64,000 nt of DNA from the NCBI RefSeq assembly GCF_003670115.1, contig NZ_QQTY01000001.1, forward strand, positions 1,054,001 to 1,118,000, in the 5' to 3' direction. This DNA is from Natronorubrum halophilum (lineage in GTDB: Archaea; Halobacteriota; Halobacteria; Halobacteriales; Natrialbaceae). The translations under genes and the position numbers were made by a program. This document shows positions 52,374 to 61,632 of the stretch, one piece after another; position 1 is the stretch's first letter; the number at the start of each line of letters is the position of its first letter. The notes under the pieces are model-generated. The model searched no databases. It was given only the letters and a program-made list of their open reading frames with translations, and was not told where the DNA came from.

Positions 52374-54104
52374 CTAGACGCTGATGACGAAGTTGACCAC
52401 GTACTGGGTGACGACGGCGATGATGGCACCGAGCCAACTCATGAAGACGAAATGGACCAGTCCGCTGATGATGTGGCCGCGGTCCGTCATGCGGATCATG
52501 ATCGCGGAGAGCAACGCGTTGATGAAGATCGTCGCGATCAGGAGGTACTCGATCACGACGAGGTTGTACTGGCTCGTGTGGAGAAACGAACCGGCGATAT
52601 TGCTCGCATCTCCCTGATCGAGGTTCATCTCGCCCGTGATATCGATCATGATCTCGACGACCTCGAGACCGATGAAAAAGGCGAAGACGCTCGCAGCCGT
52701 GATACCGTACAGGACCCCGACTAGCGTCGTCGTCGCCTGCTGGCGCTGCTCGCGAACTTTGAGCACTTCGTTCTGGTTCTGGCTGATCACCTTGCCCAGT
52801 TCCTTCGGGTCGCCGCCCATCTGTCGGCCGACGACGTACATGTCGCCGAACTTCTGAATGAGGTAAGAGCCGGTTTCGGCGGCGAACAGCCGCCACGATT
52901 GAACGTTGTCGATTCGCATGTTGAGTCGCTTGTAGAGGGCGTCGATGTTGTCGGTTAGCGCGCCGAAATCCTTCTTTCGCAGGCTCTCGAGAACGCTTCC
53001 AGTCGAGGTCTGTTTGACGCTCTCGACGGCTCCGAGCGCCCGGATAAAGCTGGGAAACTCCCCGTCGCGGACTTTGACCTTTTGTTCCTCCTGGCGCATC
53101 CGCCAGCCGGGGTAGAGCAACGGGGTTACCGGAGTCGCCAGAAGAATCGGGACCGGGACCTCGATGGGGGACGGGACCGCGCCGACCAGAACGCCGACGG
53201 CGACCACCGCGAGGAGGAGGCTGCTTCCGCCGCCGATCAACAGCGCTCGAGGGATTCGATCGAGCGGGGTAGATCCGGCGGTGTCCTCGATGTACCAGAG
53301 CGGGTCGTACGGCGAAATGACGTGGATCGCGTAGACGAACGCGACCTGGACGATCGCGAACATGGCTATCGTCCCGGCGATGAGTAGCGTGGGACTCGTA
53401 CCGATCAGAATCGGCAACACGATCGCAAAGACGAGGATGAACGCCACCGACAGCATCATCGACATGTACAGTTCCTTCATCACGTCGATCTTCGCCAGGT
53501 CGGCCTCGTAGCGCGTGACGAACTGCTGGATGATCGTATCTTGCTCTTCCATCAGGAAGTCGCTGATCTGCTGGCCGCCACCGACCGTGTACGCGAGTCG
53601 CTCGAGAAAGTCGGTCAACAGGGGGCTCGAGGTCTGTTTGGCTCGAATCCGACAGGCGTCGTCGAGGCTCTGGTTCCACGTGTCGACCATCGCGACGAGG
53701 TGTCCCATCTCCTCGGCCAGCGCGTCGTACTCGTCCTCCTCCGCGAGCGTTCGAAAGATCTCGACGCGGTTGATGTTCGTCATCGAGAGGACGGTGATGT
53801 GGGTCAAAAAGAGGTGAAAGCGCTGGCGAACCTGCTTTCGCCTGCGATCCTGGGACAGTTTCGGGTAGATGATCGCAACCACCATCGCCAGCAGGCCGAG
53901 CAACACGACGGGAATCGCGACGAACAACGAGAGGCCGAAGACGATCGCCACCACTATCGCCCCGACGAACAGGCTGAATGCGGGTGCGAGCGCGATCAGG
54001 AGATATCGCCGGGTGGACATCTCCATGTTCGCATACGCCACGTTGAGCGACTCGAGTACCGAACGGGCGCTCATATCGGGCGCGGAGTGGGAATCTGTCG
54101 ACAT
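52374..54104 (-). CDS. arlJ: Archaellum platform membrane protein ArlJ (FlaJ)
   Basis: This 576-residue polytopic protein forms the membrane platform of the archaellum motor, homologous to type IV pilus PilC/TadB. It has several hydrophobic helices (YLLIALAPAFSLFVGAIVVAIVFG onward) and conserved cytoplasmic loops with GGGQQISDFL and SFIRALGAVESVKQTSTGSVLESLRKK, the FlaJ duplicated loop. The start MSTDSHSAPD at 54104 is 26 bases after arlI. It ends the arlCE-F-G-H-I-J run. Confidence 0.93.
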   Translation of the reverse strand: MSTDSHSAPDMSARSVLESLNVAYANMEMSTRRYLLIALAPAFSLFVGAIVVAIVFGLSLFVAIPVVLLGLLAMVVAIIYPKLSQDRRRKQVRQRFHLFLTHITVLSMTNINRVEIFRTLAEEDEYDALAEEMGHLVAMVDTWNQSLDDACRIRAKQTSSPLLTDFLERLAYTVGGGQQISDFLMEEQDTIIQQFVTRYEADLAKIDVMKELYMSMMLSVAFILVFAIVLPILIGTSPTLLIAGTIAMFAIVQVAFVYAIHVISPYDPLWYIEDTAGSTPLDRIPRALLIGGGSSLLLAVVAVGVLVGAVPSPIEVPVPILLATPVTPLLYPGWRMRQEEQKVKVRDGEFPSFIRALGAVESVKQTSTGSVLESLRKKDFGALTDNIDALYKRLNMRIDNVQSWRLFAAETGSYLIQKFGDMYVVGRQMGGDPKELGKVISQNQNEVLKVREQRQQATTTLVGVLYGITAASVFAFFIGLEVVEIMIDITGEMNLDQGDASNIAGSFLHTSQYNLVVIEYLLIATIFINALLSAIMIRMTDRGHIISGLVHFVFMSWLGAIIAVVTQYVVNFVISV

Positions 54105-54130
54105 TGGCGGTGGTGTGGGTCGGTCGTCGC

Positions 54131-55810
54131 TCAGGCGAACTGGTTGAGCCCGCGGATCTGGATCGGCAGGCCCTCGAGGCCGTCGCGCTGGTAGTCGGCG
54201 ATCGCGTCGTTGACCTCGTGGTAGCCGAGCACGTCGGCGTCGATGAGTTGACGGATGATCTCCGCACGCCGATCGAGTTCGTCGTAGATCTTCCGGGTGT
54301 CCTGGTAGCCCAACAGGGTCGCGATCTGTTCCTCCAGAACGTAGGAGTTGTTCCGGCCCGTGAAGGCGACGTCGTCGTCTCGAGGGTCCCACTTGAACGC
54401 CTGCCGGGTGACGACGCCGCCCTCGTAGTCGGAGTAGCCCTCGATCTCCTGTACGGAGGTCACGCGGCGGAGGACATCGTCGCCCTGTTTGACCCGATTC
54501 TGGAAGAGGGCGACGTCGCAGTTGTCCATGAACGTCTCCGGGACGTTGATCGGGGCTCCGGTAAACCGCTGGATCATCGAAACGATGTCGCTCGCGTGGA
54601 AGGTCAACATGACGGGATGACCGGTCTGGGCCGCCTGGAACGCCATCTGCCCTTCCGCTCCGCGGACCTCGCCGACGATGATGTAGTCCGGCCGCGAACG
54701 GAGGGCGGCCGCGACGAGATCGAACATGTCGACGTCGGCCGACTCGTCACCCGATCCCTCGCGCGTCAGGAGTTGCTGCCAGGTGTCGTGGGGCGGCAAC
54801 ACTTCCGCCGTATCCTCCGCGGTGTAGATCTTCGAATCCTGCGGGATGAACGAGAGGATCGCGTTCAGCGTCGTCGTCTTTCCCGAAGCCGTCTCGCCGA
54901 CGACGAACACCGTCTGCTCGTTCTCGAGGCAGAGCCAGAGGTACGCGGCGAGTTCGGGACTGAGCGTTCCCCACTTCGTGATCTGGAAGATCGACAGCGG
55001 GATCTCCTCGCCCTGCCGGATCGTCATCGACGGTCCCTGGACGGAGACGTCGTCGGAGTAGATGATGTTGATACGCGACCCGTTGGGTAGCGTCGCGTCG
55101 ATGACCGGATCCGAGTCGCTGATCGGGTGGTTCATCCGCTCGCCCATGTTTCGCAGCCACTGTTCGAACTCTTCGGGCGTGCCGAAGTCGACGGTCGCCG
55201 AGATCATGCCGTAGGTGCCGTGATCGAGGTAACACTGCTTCGGGCCGATCACGTGAATGTCCTCGTTTGCCGTGTCGGCCATCACCGGTTCCAGCGGGCC
55301 GAGTCCGACGATGTCCCGCTGTAGCTGGTAGCGCAGCCGATCGAACTGGTCTCGCGAGAGGGAGATCTTGCTGGACCCGAACGATTTGAGTCGGCCGATC
55401 GATTGCCCGGTTATCCCCGACGTGATCTCGACGACGGCGTCGAGCAGTTCGTCGAGGTGCTCCTCGAACTCCTCGTTGTCGCTCGGGGCCGGTCGAGTGA
55501 CGCTCTTATCGAGGATTCGCTGGCGGATCTTGTTGTACAGCGCCGTATCCTCGTCCTCGAGGGTCGGTTCGACGCAGTAGTACGTCGTGGAGATCCCCAT
55601 GTCACCGTAGACGTGACAGAAGATCGGAGCCTCGGCCTCGTAGATGACGTTCGGCCGGTTGGATTCCCACTCGCCGCTCGGTTCGTCGATGAGTTTCGGG
55701 TACTCGTTGTACTCCTCGTAGAACCACTCGAGGTGCTGTCGAAGGTGCGGGTGCTCGTCCGCCAGCGCGTCGAGTTCGTTCTCGAGTCGCGCGGAGCCGA
55801 AGTCGGCCAT
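54131..55810 (-). CDS. arlI: Archaellum motor/assembly ATPase ArlI (FlaI)
   Basis: This 559-residue secretion-superfamily ATPase drives assembly and rotation of the archaellum. It shows an N-terminal regulatory part, Walker A VVGETASGKTTTLNAI, the Asp box IYTAEDTAEVLPPHDTW, Walker B SRPDYIIVGEVRG, and the His box GHPVMLTFHASD. Starts at ATG 55810, one base before the arlH stop, so the genes are tightly coupled. The N-terminal ~60 residues are acidic and haloarchaeon-specific. Confidence 0.95.
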   Translation of the reverse strand: MADFGSARLENELDALADEHPHLRQHLEWFYEEYNEYPKLIDEPSGEWESNRPNVIYEAEAPIFCHVYGDMGISTTYYCVEPTLEDEDTALYNKIRQRILDKSVTRPAPSDNEEFEEHLDELLDAVVEITSGITGQSIGRLKSFGSSKISLSRDQFDRLRYQLQRDIVGLGPLEPVMADTANEDIHVIGPKQCYLDHGTYGMISATVDFGTPEEFEQWLRNMGERMNHPISDSDPVIDATLPNGSRINIIYSDDVSVQGPSMTIRQGEEIPLSIFQITKWGTLSPELAAYLWLCLENEQTVFVVGETASGKTTTLNAILSFIPQDSKIYTAEDTAEVLPPHDTWQQLLTREGSGDESADVDMFDLVAAALRSRPDYIIVGEVRGAEGQMAFQAAQTGHPVMLTFHASDIVSMIQRFTGAPINVPETFMDNCDVALFQNRVKQGDDVLRRVTSVQEIEGYSDYEGGVVTRQAFKWDPRDDDVAFTGRNNSYVLEEQIATLLGYQDTRKIYDELDRRAEIIRQLIDADVLGYHEVNDAIADYQRDGLEGLPIQIRGLNQFA

Positions 55811-55811
55811 C

Positions 55812-56540
55812 TTACGCCACCGTCCGACTGACGATCGAGATGCCACGCCCCTGCTGGACGTTGAAGCCGATCGAATCGTCGACCGGCGTTTTCATGTTCT
55901 GGAAGCGACGCACGAGGATCTTCCGGCGGATCTCCTGGCCGACCGCGTTCGTCTCGATCTGGAAGTACACGTCGGCCACGTTTCGCAGCGGACGCAGGGC
56001 GTCGTCCCGGACGCTCGTCGGGTCGATCGTCAACACGATCGTCTTGTCCCGCATGGTCACCTGCCGAAGGAACGTGACGAGCCGCTGGATGACGTGATCC
56101 TCGTTCCCCTCGTCGATAACGGCCTCGTAGTTGGGATCGTTTCGCAACAGCGCGGAGAGCGTGTCGATGTAGACGACGTCGGCTTTCCAGAGCGTTTCCG
56201 CGCTCGCGAGTCGGGCGAGCAGTTGCCGTTTTTTCCCCTCGTCGTGCGTGTCGACGTTCGCGTGAAGGAAGAGCAGCTGCTCGTCTAACAGCAGGTCGAC
56301 GACGTCGTACGACAGCGAGTGCATCTGCTGGACGTACTCCCAGGACTCGAGTTCCGTCGAGATGTAGGTCACGTACGCGTCCTCGGTTGCCATCCCGTAG
56401 GAGAAGCGCTGAGAGAGGGCGCTCTTGCCAGCGCCGTCTTCACCCTCGATGAGCACGATGCTCCCCTCCGGGATGCCGCCACCGATAGCCGTGTTCACGC
56501 GATCACTGTCGGTCAGTCCGATGGAGTAGTAGTCAGTCAT
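55812..56540 (-). CDS. arlH: Archaellum regulatory ATPase ArlH (FlaH)
   Basis: This 242-residue RecA/KaiC-like ATPase binds ArlI and regulates archaellum assembly. The Walker A is GEDGAGKSALSQR near residue 32, and the Walker B strand is KADVVYIDTLSALL. In crenarchaeal FlaH the ATP-bound form docks on the motor ring. Its stop precedes the arlI start by one base, and it follows arlG by two bases. Confidence 0.94.
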   Translation of the reverse strand: MTDYYSIGLTDSDRVNTAIGGGIPEGSIVLIEGEDGAGKSALSQRFSYGMATEDAYVTYISTELESWEYVQQMHSLSYDVVDLLLDEQLLFLHANVDTHDEGKKRQLLARLASAETLWKADVVYIDTLSALLRNDPNYEAVIDEGNEDHVIQRLVTFLRQVTMRDKTIVLTIDPTSVRDDALRPLRNVADVYFQIETNAVGQEIRRKILVRRFQNMKTPVDDSIGFNVQQGRGISIVSRTVA

Positions 56541-56542
56541 GA

Positions 56543-57004
56543 TTAGGGCACGTAGATCTCGAGGGTTTCCCGGTCGCCGATAGCGATGACGACGACTCGG
56601 TGCTCCTCGCCCGTCTCGAGGGTCTGGTCGCTTACGTCGAGTTGGGCAACCTCGCCGCTGCGCAAACTGGAGTCGCCCGCATCCCCGTAGACCGTAGCCG
56701 TCACCGAGTTCGTGACGTACTCGCCGTTGACCAGAACGTCGATATCGCTTCCGTCGACGGCGAGCGTCTTCTGGCCGGTGTTTTTGACGAGGATCGAGAC
56801 GGTGTCGCCGTCGTACACCGCGTCGCTGCCGGGGTCGCTGATGATCTCGATGTCGGTATCGATCTGGTCGCTGACGTCGCCGCTGTGCGTGTCGATCGAC
56901 CCGCTAATATCGGTAACCGTCGTGACGAGCGTACCGGCGACAGTGGCCGCGACGAGCATCGCCGCGATGAACAGGATCAGCGTCGAAACGGATTCGCCTG
57001 CCAT
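56543..57004 (-). CDS. arlG: Archaellum stator-like protein ArlG (FlaG)
   Basis: This 153-residue protein has an N-terminal archaellin-like hydrophobic helix (TLILFIAAMLVAATVAGTLVTTV) followed by a soluble beta domain facing the pseudoperiplasm (SIDTHSGDVSDQIDTDIEIISDPG, VSILVKNTGQKTLAVDGSDIDVLVNG). ArlG with ArlF forms a filament that anchors the motor to the S-layer. It lies between arlF and arlH with gaps of 2-3 bases. Confidence 0.92.
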   Translation of the reverse strand: MAGESVSTLILFIAAMLVAATVAGTLVTTVTDISGSIDTHSGDVSDQIDTDIEIISDPGSDAVYDGDTVSILVKNTGQKTLAVDGSDIDVLVNGEYVTNSVTATVYGDAGDSSLRSGEVAQLDVSDQTLETGEEHRVVVIAIGDRETLEIYVP

Positions 57005-57007
57005 CGA

Positions 57008-57439
57008 TCACACCTCGAGCGTCTTTGCGAGTCCGTGTTCGGTCACGATCTTCACCCGTTCGGGCCGGTCGGCCTCGACGGTGATCGAGAGCGTTTCGCC
57101 TGGCTGCCAGAGCTCCCTGCGCTCGCTTCCGTCGACGAGCGTATCGCCGTCGTCCAGTTCCACGTACTTCCCGTCGACCAAGAGATCTGTCGCCGGCACC
57201 GACAGCGTCGTCGATCCGGCGTTGGTCACGTTCACCGTCAGTGCACGCTCCGTCTCGTTGTACCTCGACTCCTCGAGCGCGAGGTCGCTATTGTAAATCT
57301 CGAGGGTCCGATCGTCGCGGTCGTCGATCGCCGTCAGCCGTTCGTCGTGGGCCGTCTGGAGGACCGGATAGGCGATGCCGGCGGCCATGAGCACGCCGAC
57401 GAAGATGATTGCCGTCGCCCCGCTGGTACTGAATCCCAC
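57008..57439 (-). CDS. arlF: Archaellum stator protein ArlF (FlaF)
   Basis: This 143-residue protein starts MGFSTSGATAIIFVGVLMAAGIAYPVLQ, the N-terminal helix shared by ArlF, and has a beta-sandwich ectodomain with NVTNAGSTTLSVPATDLLVDG. ArlF binds S-layer protein and stabilises the rotating machine. The gene follows arlCE by 23 bases and precedes arlG by three. Confidence 0.92.
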   Translation of the reverse strand: MGFSTSGATAIIFVGVLMAAGIAYPVLQTAHDERLTAIDDRDDRTLEIYNSDLALEESRYNETERALTVNVTNAGSTTLSVPATDLLVDGKYVELDDGDTLVDGSERRELWQPGETLSITVEADRPERVKIVTEHGLAKTLEV

Positions 57440-57462
57440 GCGTGATCACCTCTCGAGTCGGG

Positions 57463-58584
57463 TCACGGTCCCGGCCCCGATCCCGCCGACTGCTTCGGTT
57501 CGACCTCCCGTTTCGTCTCGTGGATCTCCCGTATCTTCATGATGTACGTGTAGCTGTCGGCGTGATCCTCGGCGGTCAGCTCCTCCGGTGCCGTCCCCGG
57601 ATCGACGTGAATATCGAGATCCGGACCGCTGAGCACGCCCTCGAGGTGCGTTTTGACCCTCTCGTCGATCCAGCCGATCTCGGCGTAGTAGGAGATGGCT
57701 CGCAATGTCGCCGCCGAACCGGCCGTCCGAACTAACTGGGTGAGCCACTCGAAGACGATAATGTCGGTCGCGTACGTGTTCGGGAGCGCCGTGAGAGTGA
57801 CGTCATCTTCGTCGGCGGCAGCGGCGTCGGTGGCGTCACTGCTCGCTGTTGCGTCGGACGGCTCATCAGCCGGCTGGTCGACGCTCTCGGTCGCCCGCAC
57901 TTCGACATGCGTATCGTCCGGTTCCTCGTCCTCGTCGAACGTGATCGTCCGCCCGCCCGCGGACTGGGCCTCCGCCGCGTCCTCGATTACCCCCTTGAGG
58001 TCGTCGAACGAGACCGTCTCGTCGCCGCTCGAGGGCTGCTCAGTCGCATCGAGATCGAATCCGCCCTGCGTCCGGCTCTCGTCACCGGCTTCGTCCTCGC
58101 CGAAGACGCCGAAGCCGTTTCGCTCTTCGCCCGCCCCGGTGAACGGGTTGACGTCGTCCGTGACCATATCGTAGACGCCCAGAAGCTGGCGAACCGTTTC
58201 GTTTACCTCCTCGACCTGATCCGCGACCTGTTCCTGAGAGTCCCGAACCGAACCGAGTCGAGCGCTTTTGGACTCGAGTTCCGCCTCGAGTTCCTCGATT
58301 CGGTAGTAGAGGTCGTCGATGTCCTCGTCGCCATCCGAACCGCGGCTGAAAATGCCGCCGCCGCTGTCGCTCCGTTTCGCGGAGTCGGACTCGGTGCTCT
58401 CGTCGTCCGTCTCGTCGGACGCCGTTTCGCTCCCCTGAGACTGCTCCCCAGCAGCGGCGTCCGCGTCGTCGAGCGACTCGTCGTCCGCTTCTCGACGTTG
58501 CTCGCGCTCGCGACCGCGGCGACCCCCACTGCTGGTGAGGAAGTCTTCGATAACGTTGCGGAAGTGCTCGAGTCCGAAATTCAT
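57463..58584 (-). CDS. arlCE: Archaellum/chemotaxis-linker protein ArlCE (FlaC-FlaE fusion)
   Basis: This 373-residue protein joins an N-terminal FlaC-like part to a C-terminal FlaE domain. A long acidic Ser/Glu linker is followed by a coiled coil (DLYYRIEELEAELESKSARLGSVRDSQEQVADQVEEVNETVRQLLG) and, near the C-terminus, EWLTQLVRTAGSAATLRAISYYAEIGWID. ArlCDE proteins form the cytoplasmic switch complex receiving CheY. A Shine-Dalgarno-like GGAG sits right before the ATG at 58584. Confidence 0.93.
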   Translation of the reverse strand: MNFGLEHFRNVIEDFLTSSGGRRGREREQRREADDESLDDADAAAGEQSQGSETASDETDDESTESDSAKRSDSGGGIFSRGSDGDEDIDDLYYRIEELEAELESKSARLGSVRDSQEQVADQVEEVNETVRQLLGVYDMVTDDVNPFTGAGEERNGFGVFGEDEAGDESRTQGGFDLDATEQPSSGDETVSFDDLKGVIEDAAEAQSAGGRTITFDEDEEPDDTHVEVRATESVDQPADEPSDATASSDATDAAAADEDDVTLTALPNTYATDIIVFEWLTQLVRTAGSAATLRAISYYAEIGWIDERVKTHLEGVLSGPDLDIHVDPGTAPEELTAEDHADSYTYIMKIREIHETKREVEPKQSAGSGPGP

Positions 58585-58590
58585 GATCTC

Positions 58591-58695
58591 CTACGTGTCG
58601 TGACTCGTCGGTTCGATTCGCGCGGGCGCTACGGCCGTCTCGAGATCGGCGATACCCGCCGACGGCGTGTCTCCAGTCGCGGATCGAACGGTCAT
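58591..58695 (-). CDS. 34-residue open frame at the head of the arl operon
   Basis: The peptide starts MTVRSATGDTPSAGIADLE and ends in IEPTSHDT. A strong Shine-Dalgarno sequence GAGGAG lies four bases before its ATG at 58695. Its TAG at 58591 abuts the GGAG (58588-58591) of arlCE, so translation could couple the two. Pro/Ser/Thr-rich, no hydrophobic segment. Either a real small protein or a leader that affects arlCE translation. Confidence 0.5.
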   Translation of the reverse strand: MTVRSATGDTPSAGIADLETAVAPARIEPTSHDT

Positions 58696-59039
58696 ACTAC
58701 TCCTCAGTAATGGGCAAGTTCCTAAAGGTGTACGCTCGAGTTCGCCCGCCGTTTCGAGACGTGAGTCGAGTCTCGATACGCCCGCTGAAACCGTACAGAG
58801 CTTGATAGTATCCCTAGCCATTGTCTCCGCCGGGGTGCATCCCCAGATACTGTGATGCCAACCATCTCGCCACGCTCCGGCCTTCGACGGGACCCAATCG
58901 ACATTCCGTCGCCACGCCCGCGGAGGGAGCGACGGGCTCGCCCCGTCAGGCCGGAAGGGAGCGTCCACGCGGATTCTCGAGTGCGTTACACGCGGTGTGA
59001 CGCGCTGTCGGCGAGGAGGGCACGCAGGGTGTACGCATA
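58696..59039. promoter_or_regulatory. Shared divergent region between arlCE operon and archaellin genes
   Basis: This 344-base region lies between the minus-strand arl operon and the plus-strand archaellins. An imperfect inverted repeat GCGTTACAC (58983-58991) / GTGTGACGC (58995-59003) with a GCG loop lies 37-57 bases before the archaellin ATG. A GAGGAGGG (about 59013-59020) is in the leader. A second hairpin GACGGG/CCCGTC occurs at about 58931-58947. No TATA box is obvious near the archaellin start, so its leader is probably long. Confidence 0.5.
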
Positions 59040-59615
59040 ATGTTCGAAACAATAACAGACGACGACGAACGTGGCCAGGTGGGTATCGGTACCCTCATCG
59101 TATTCATCGCGATGGTGCTGGTTGCAGCGATTGCGGCAGGTGTACTGATCAATACGGCCGGCTCGCTCCAGAGTCAGGCCTCCGATACCGGTTCAGAAAC
59201 CCAACAGGCGGTGGCGAACCAGATCGAGGTTATTCACGCATACGGAGACGTTGATGGGAATAGTAGTATCAGCGACGTTAATCTGGTCGTCAAGAAATCG
59301 GCCGGCTCCGACGTGATCGACCTCGATTCGATGACGGTGCAGTTCACGAGTGAAACCACGTCAGAGACGCTCGAGCTGGGAGACGGTGCACTCACCAGTA
59401 GTGGGCTTGCTGGAACGGACTCCGATACGGCGCTCGTAAACACCGACGATCGAATCGAACTGCAGATCGATCTCACGGCGGTTGACGGGGGTTCCTCGAT
59501 GGGAACTGGCGATAGCGCGACGGTCGAAATCGTCGACCAGTCCGGTGCGACGTTCACCTACGGCGTGACCGTCCCGCAGACGTTTAGCGACGACGCGAAT
59601 GTCGTGGAAGTATAA
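59040..59615 (+). CDS. Archaellin, copy 1
   Basis: This 191-residue archaellum filament subunit has a class III signal peptide ending ...DDERG, with processing by the prepilin-like peptidase expected before [16 protein letters not shown]. The hydrophobic helix that packs the filament core follows. The outer beta domain is Ser/Thr/Asp-rich, with one N-glycosylation sequon in GNSSIS and the C-terminal [13 protein letters not shown]. It is two bases before its paralogue. The first ~68 residues differ from copy 2 at only four positions. Confidence 0.94.
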   Translation: MFETITDDDERGQVGIGTLIVFIAMVLVAAIAAGVLINTAGSLQSQASDTGSETQQAVANQIEVIHAYGDVDGNSSISDVNLVVKKSAGSDVIDLDSMTVQFTSETTSETLELGDGALTSSGLAGTDSDTALVNTDDRIELQIDLTAVDGGSSMGTGDSATVEIVDQSGATFTYGVTVPQTFSDDANVVEV

Positions 59616-59617
59616 TA

Positions 59618-60217
59618 ATGTTCGAACGAATCACAGCCGAAGACGAACGCGGACAGGTCGGGATCGGGACGCTCATCGTGTTCATCGCGATGGTGCTGGT
59701 CGCGGCGATCGCGGCAGGCGTGTTGATCAATACGGCCGGTTCGCTCCAGAGCCAGGCCTCCGATACCGGTTCGGAAACCCAACAGGCGGTGGCGAACCAG
59801 ATCGAAGTCGTACACGCCTACGCGGAGACCGGTACCCCTGGCGACCCGTACCAGGATCTGAATCTGGTCATCAAGAAATCGGCCGGCTCCGACGTGATCG
59901 ACATGGAGTCCGCAACAATCCAGTACACGAGTGAGGTCGATTCGGTAACCCTCGCTCACGAAACCAATCCCGATTCGGTGGCTGGAGAGGAATTCAGCAC
60001 GGTTAATGCGACCGATGGGACCGTTCAGAGCTCGCTGACGAGTACGGAAGACCGGCTCGAGCTCTCGATCGATCTGGATGCGACGACCGGAACTGATCCG
60101 CTCTCGCCCGGCGACAGTGCGACAGTTGCGATCGTCGATCAGTCCGGTGCGACGTTTACCTACGGCGTGACGATGCCACAGACGGTCAGCGGCAACCAGA
60201 CGGTCGTCAACGTCTAG
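59618..60217 (+). CDS. Archaellin, copy 2
   Basis: This 199-residue archaellum filament subunit follows copy 1 directly. The signal peptide and helix are nearly identical to copy 1, but the surface domain is diverged and eight residues longer (Pro/Gly-containing [28 protein letters not shown]). It has N-glycosylation sequons NAT and NQT, and the C-terminus [13 protein letters not shown]. Tandem archaellins in haloarchaea build filaments together or in alternative forms. It is likely co-transcribed with copy 1. Confidence 0.94.
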   Translation: MFERITAEDERGQVGIGTLIVFIAMVLVAAIAAGVLINTAGSLQSQASDTGSETQQAVANQIEVVHAYAETGTPGDPYQDLNLVIKKSAGSDVIDMESATIQYTSEVDSVTLAHETNPDSVAGEEFSTVNATDGTVQSSLTSTEDRLELSIDLDATTGTDPLSPGDSATVAIVDQSGATFTYGVTMPQTVSGNQTVVNV

Positions 60218-60429
60218 ACACTTCACACGATCCGACGGACGAGATGGTCCCGGATCGCGTGTCACATTCTCGATCCCGAAGCCGATACGGTATCATTTCC
60301 ACCCGAAACCGATGGCGAATCTCGGTAGTGGTCACTCCCGTCCGAGGCGACTCACGGCTCGAGTTCCGTTCCGACTCAGCGTTCGATATCGTCCGGGTCT
60401 TTTTGCGAGATCCGTGCGGAGAGCAGTAC

Positions 60430-61134
60430 ATGACGGACGATTCCGTTCGGACCCCCTCTCGACGGCATTTTCTCGGCGCGGCCGCCGGGACGGCCACGAC
60501 GGCCGTCACGGCCGGCTGTCTCGGCTCGCTGGTCGACACCACGTCGAGCACTCAGATCGAACCCGAACCCCCCTCTGATCCTCGGGAGGGGTCGCCCGGC
60601 GAGTTCTACTACTTCCTCGAGGAGAACGGCATCGAAGTCGACGAACTCGCTCGAGAGGACGACGAACTGTACCTCACCTATCGCTCCGAGGCCGAAGCCG
60701 TCGAGGAGTCCGACGAGGAGATCTGGCTGATCTACGAGGTCTACAAACGGGCGCTGATTCGCCGCGGCTCGGAGATCGAGTTTCTCTACACCGAGATCGC
60801 GAACCCCTTCGATGGTCAGGCGCTGGGCTGGGGAATCAACTCCGAGTGGGTCCACCAGTTCGACAGCGACGAAACCGCACGCGACGAAAACGAGTCGGAT
60901 ATCGACGGATCGACCACCCCAGACAGGAACGAGACTGCCGGCAACGGGACCGCTGGAAACGAGACCACCGAAGACGGGCTCGATATGAACCAGATCACCC
61001 TCTGGAACAACATCATGAACTCGAAAGTCTACGCGGAAGACCTCGAGGACGACGATAGCGCCCCCGACGACGGCAACCAAACTAGCGACGACTCGAACGC
61101 CGACGAGACGGTCGATAACGAAAGCGACGACTGA
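60430..61134 (+). CDS. Tat-exported lipoprotein, unknown function
   Basis: The product is 234 residues. A twin-arginine signal with lipobox is visible: SRRHFLGAAAGTATTAVTAGCLG, with the Cys as the likely lipidation site. An acidic soluble domain follows (GEFYYFLEENGIEVDELAREDDELYLTYRSEAEAVEESDEEIWLIYEVYKRALIRRG), then a C-terminal low-complexity Asn/Asp/Gly/Thr tail. It resembles the haloarchaeal DUF8159-type lipoproteins. It lies 212 bases after the archaellin genes; a functional link is unproven. Starts at ATG 60430. Confidence 0.8.
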   Translation: MTDDSVRTPSRRHFLGAAAGTATTAVTAGCLGSLVDTTSSTQIEPEPPSDPREGSPGEFYYFLEENGIEVDELAREDDELYLTYRSEAEAVEESDEEIWLIYEVYKRALIRRGSEIEFLYTEIANPFDGQALGWGINSEWVHQFDSDETARDENESDIDGSTTPDRNETAGNGTAGNETTEDGLDMNQITLWNNIMNSKVYAEDLEDDDSAPDDGNQTSDDSNADETVDNESDD

Positions 61135-61191
61135 GAACCCGTTCGGGAGCCGTAGACTTACAACCCTCACGCACGCACGTAGCATCGACAG

Positions 61192-61632
61192 ATGACCTCC
61201 GACCCGACACCGGACGACGGCGTTCTCACCCCCGACGAACTTTCGCTCGAGGACGGCGTCGCCGAATTGGGTGACAACCGGTATCTCGTTCGCACGGACG
61301 AGTCGGACGACGCCGCTGCGACGAACGCCGCCCTGACCGGTCACGCCCGTAGAACCGGCACGGATCTCGAGGACCGAACCGCGGACACCGTCGGGATCGA
61401 GTCCGGATCGTCCGCCCGTACACGCGGGGCTCTCGCCGACGCGGCCGAACCTCACGGGATCGACATTGCGCTGAAAACCGACGGGGAGATCGCCCACCAC
61501 TACGCGACGTCACACGACGTTCGCGAGGTGTTCGTGGACCTCCTGACGTGGTATGCGGGCCAACTCGACGACGACATGTCGCCCGAAGAAGCGCTGGGGG
61601 TTATGCTGGCCGCGTCCGATCTCGAGGTTTGA
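61192..61632 (+). CDS. Conserved haloarchaeal acidic protein (DUF7500-like)
   Basis: This 146-residue soluble protein starts with an acidic DDGVLTPDELSLEDGVAELGDNRYLVRT and has a C-terminal helical domain (IALKTDGEIAHHYATSHDVREVFVDLLTWYAGQLDDDMSPEEALGVML). No membrane segment. I link it to DUF7500 with moderate certainty. Function unknown. Starts at ATG 61192, 57 bases after the lipoprotein gene, same strand. Confidence 0.72.
   Translation: MTSDPTPDDGVLTPDELSLEDGVAELGDNRYLVRTDESDDAAATNAALTGHARRTGTDLEDRTADTVGIESGSSARTRGALADAAEPHGIDIALKTDGEIAHHYATSHDVREVFVDLLTWYAGQLDDDMSPEEALGVMLAASDLEV

Noticed and set aside
52369-54267. Long minus-strand frame in another phase over arlJ
   Set aside because: Arg/Pro/His-rich shadow of arlJ; arlJ has membrane helices and family motifs.
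58925-58970. A GTCAGGCCGGAAGGGAGC string resembling helix 8 of SRP (7S) RNA
   Set aside because: The GGAA loop context is suggestive, but one base of the usual internal loop is missing, the flanking AGCAG part is absent, and the surrounding ~300 bases do not show the paired ends of a 7S RNA. It also forms part of a simple hairpin.
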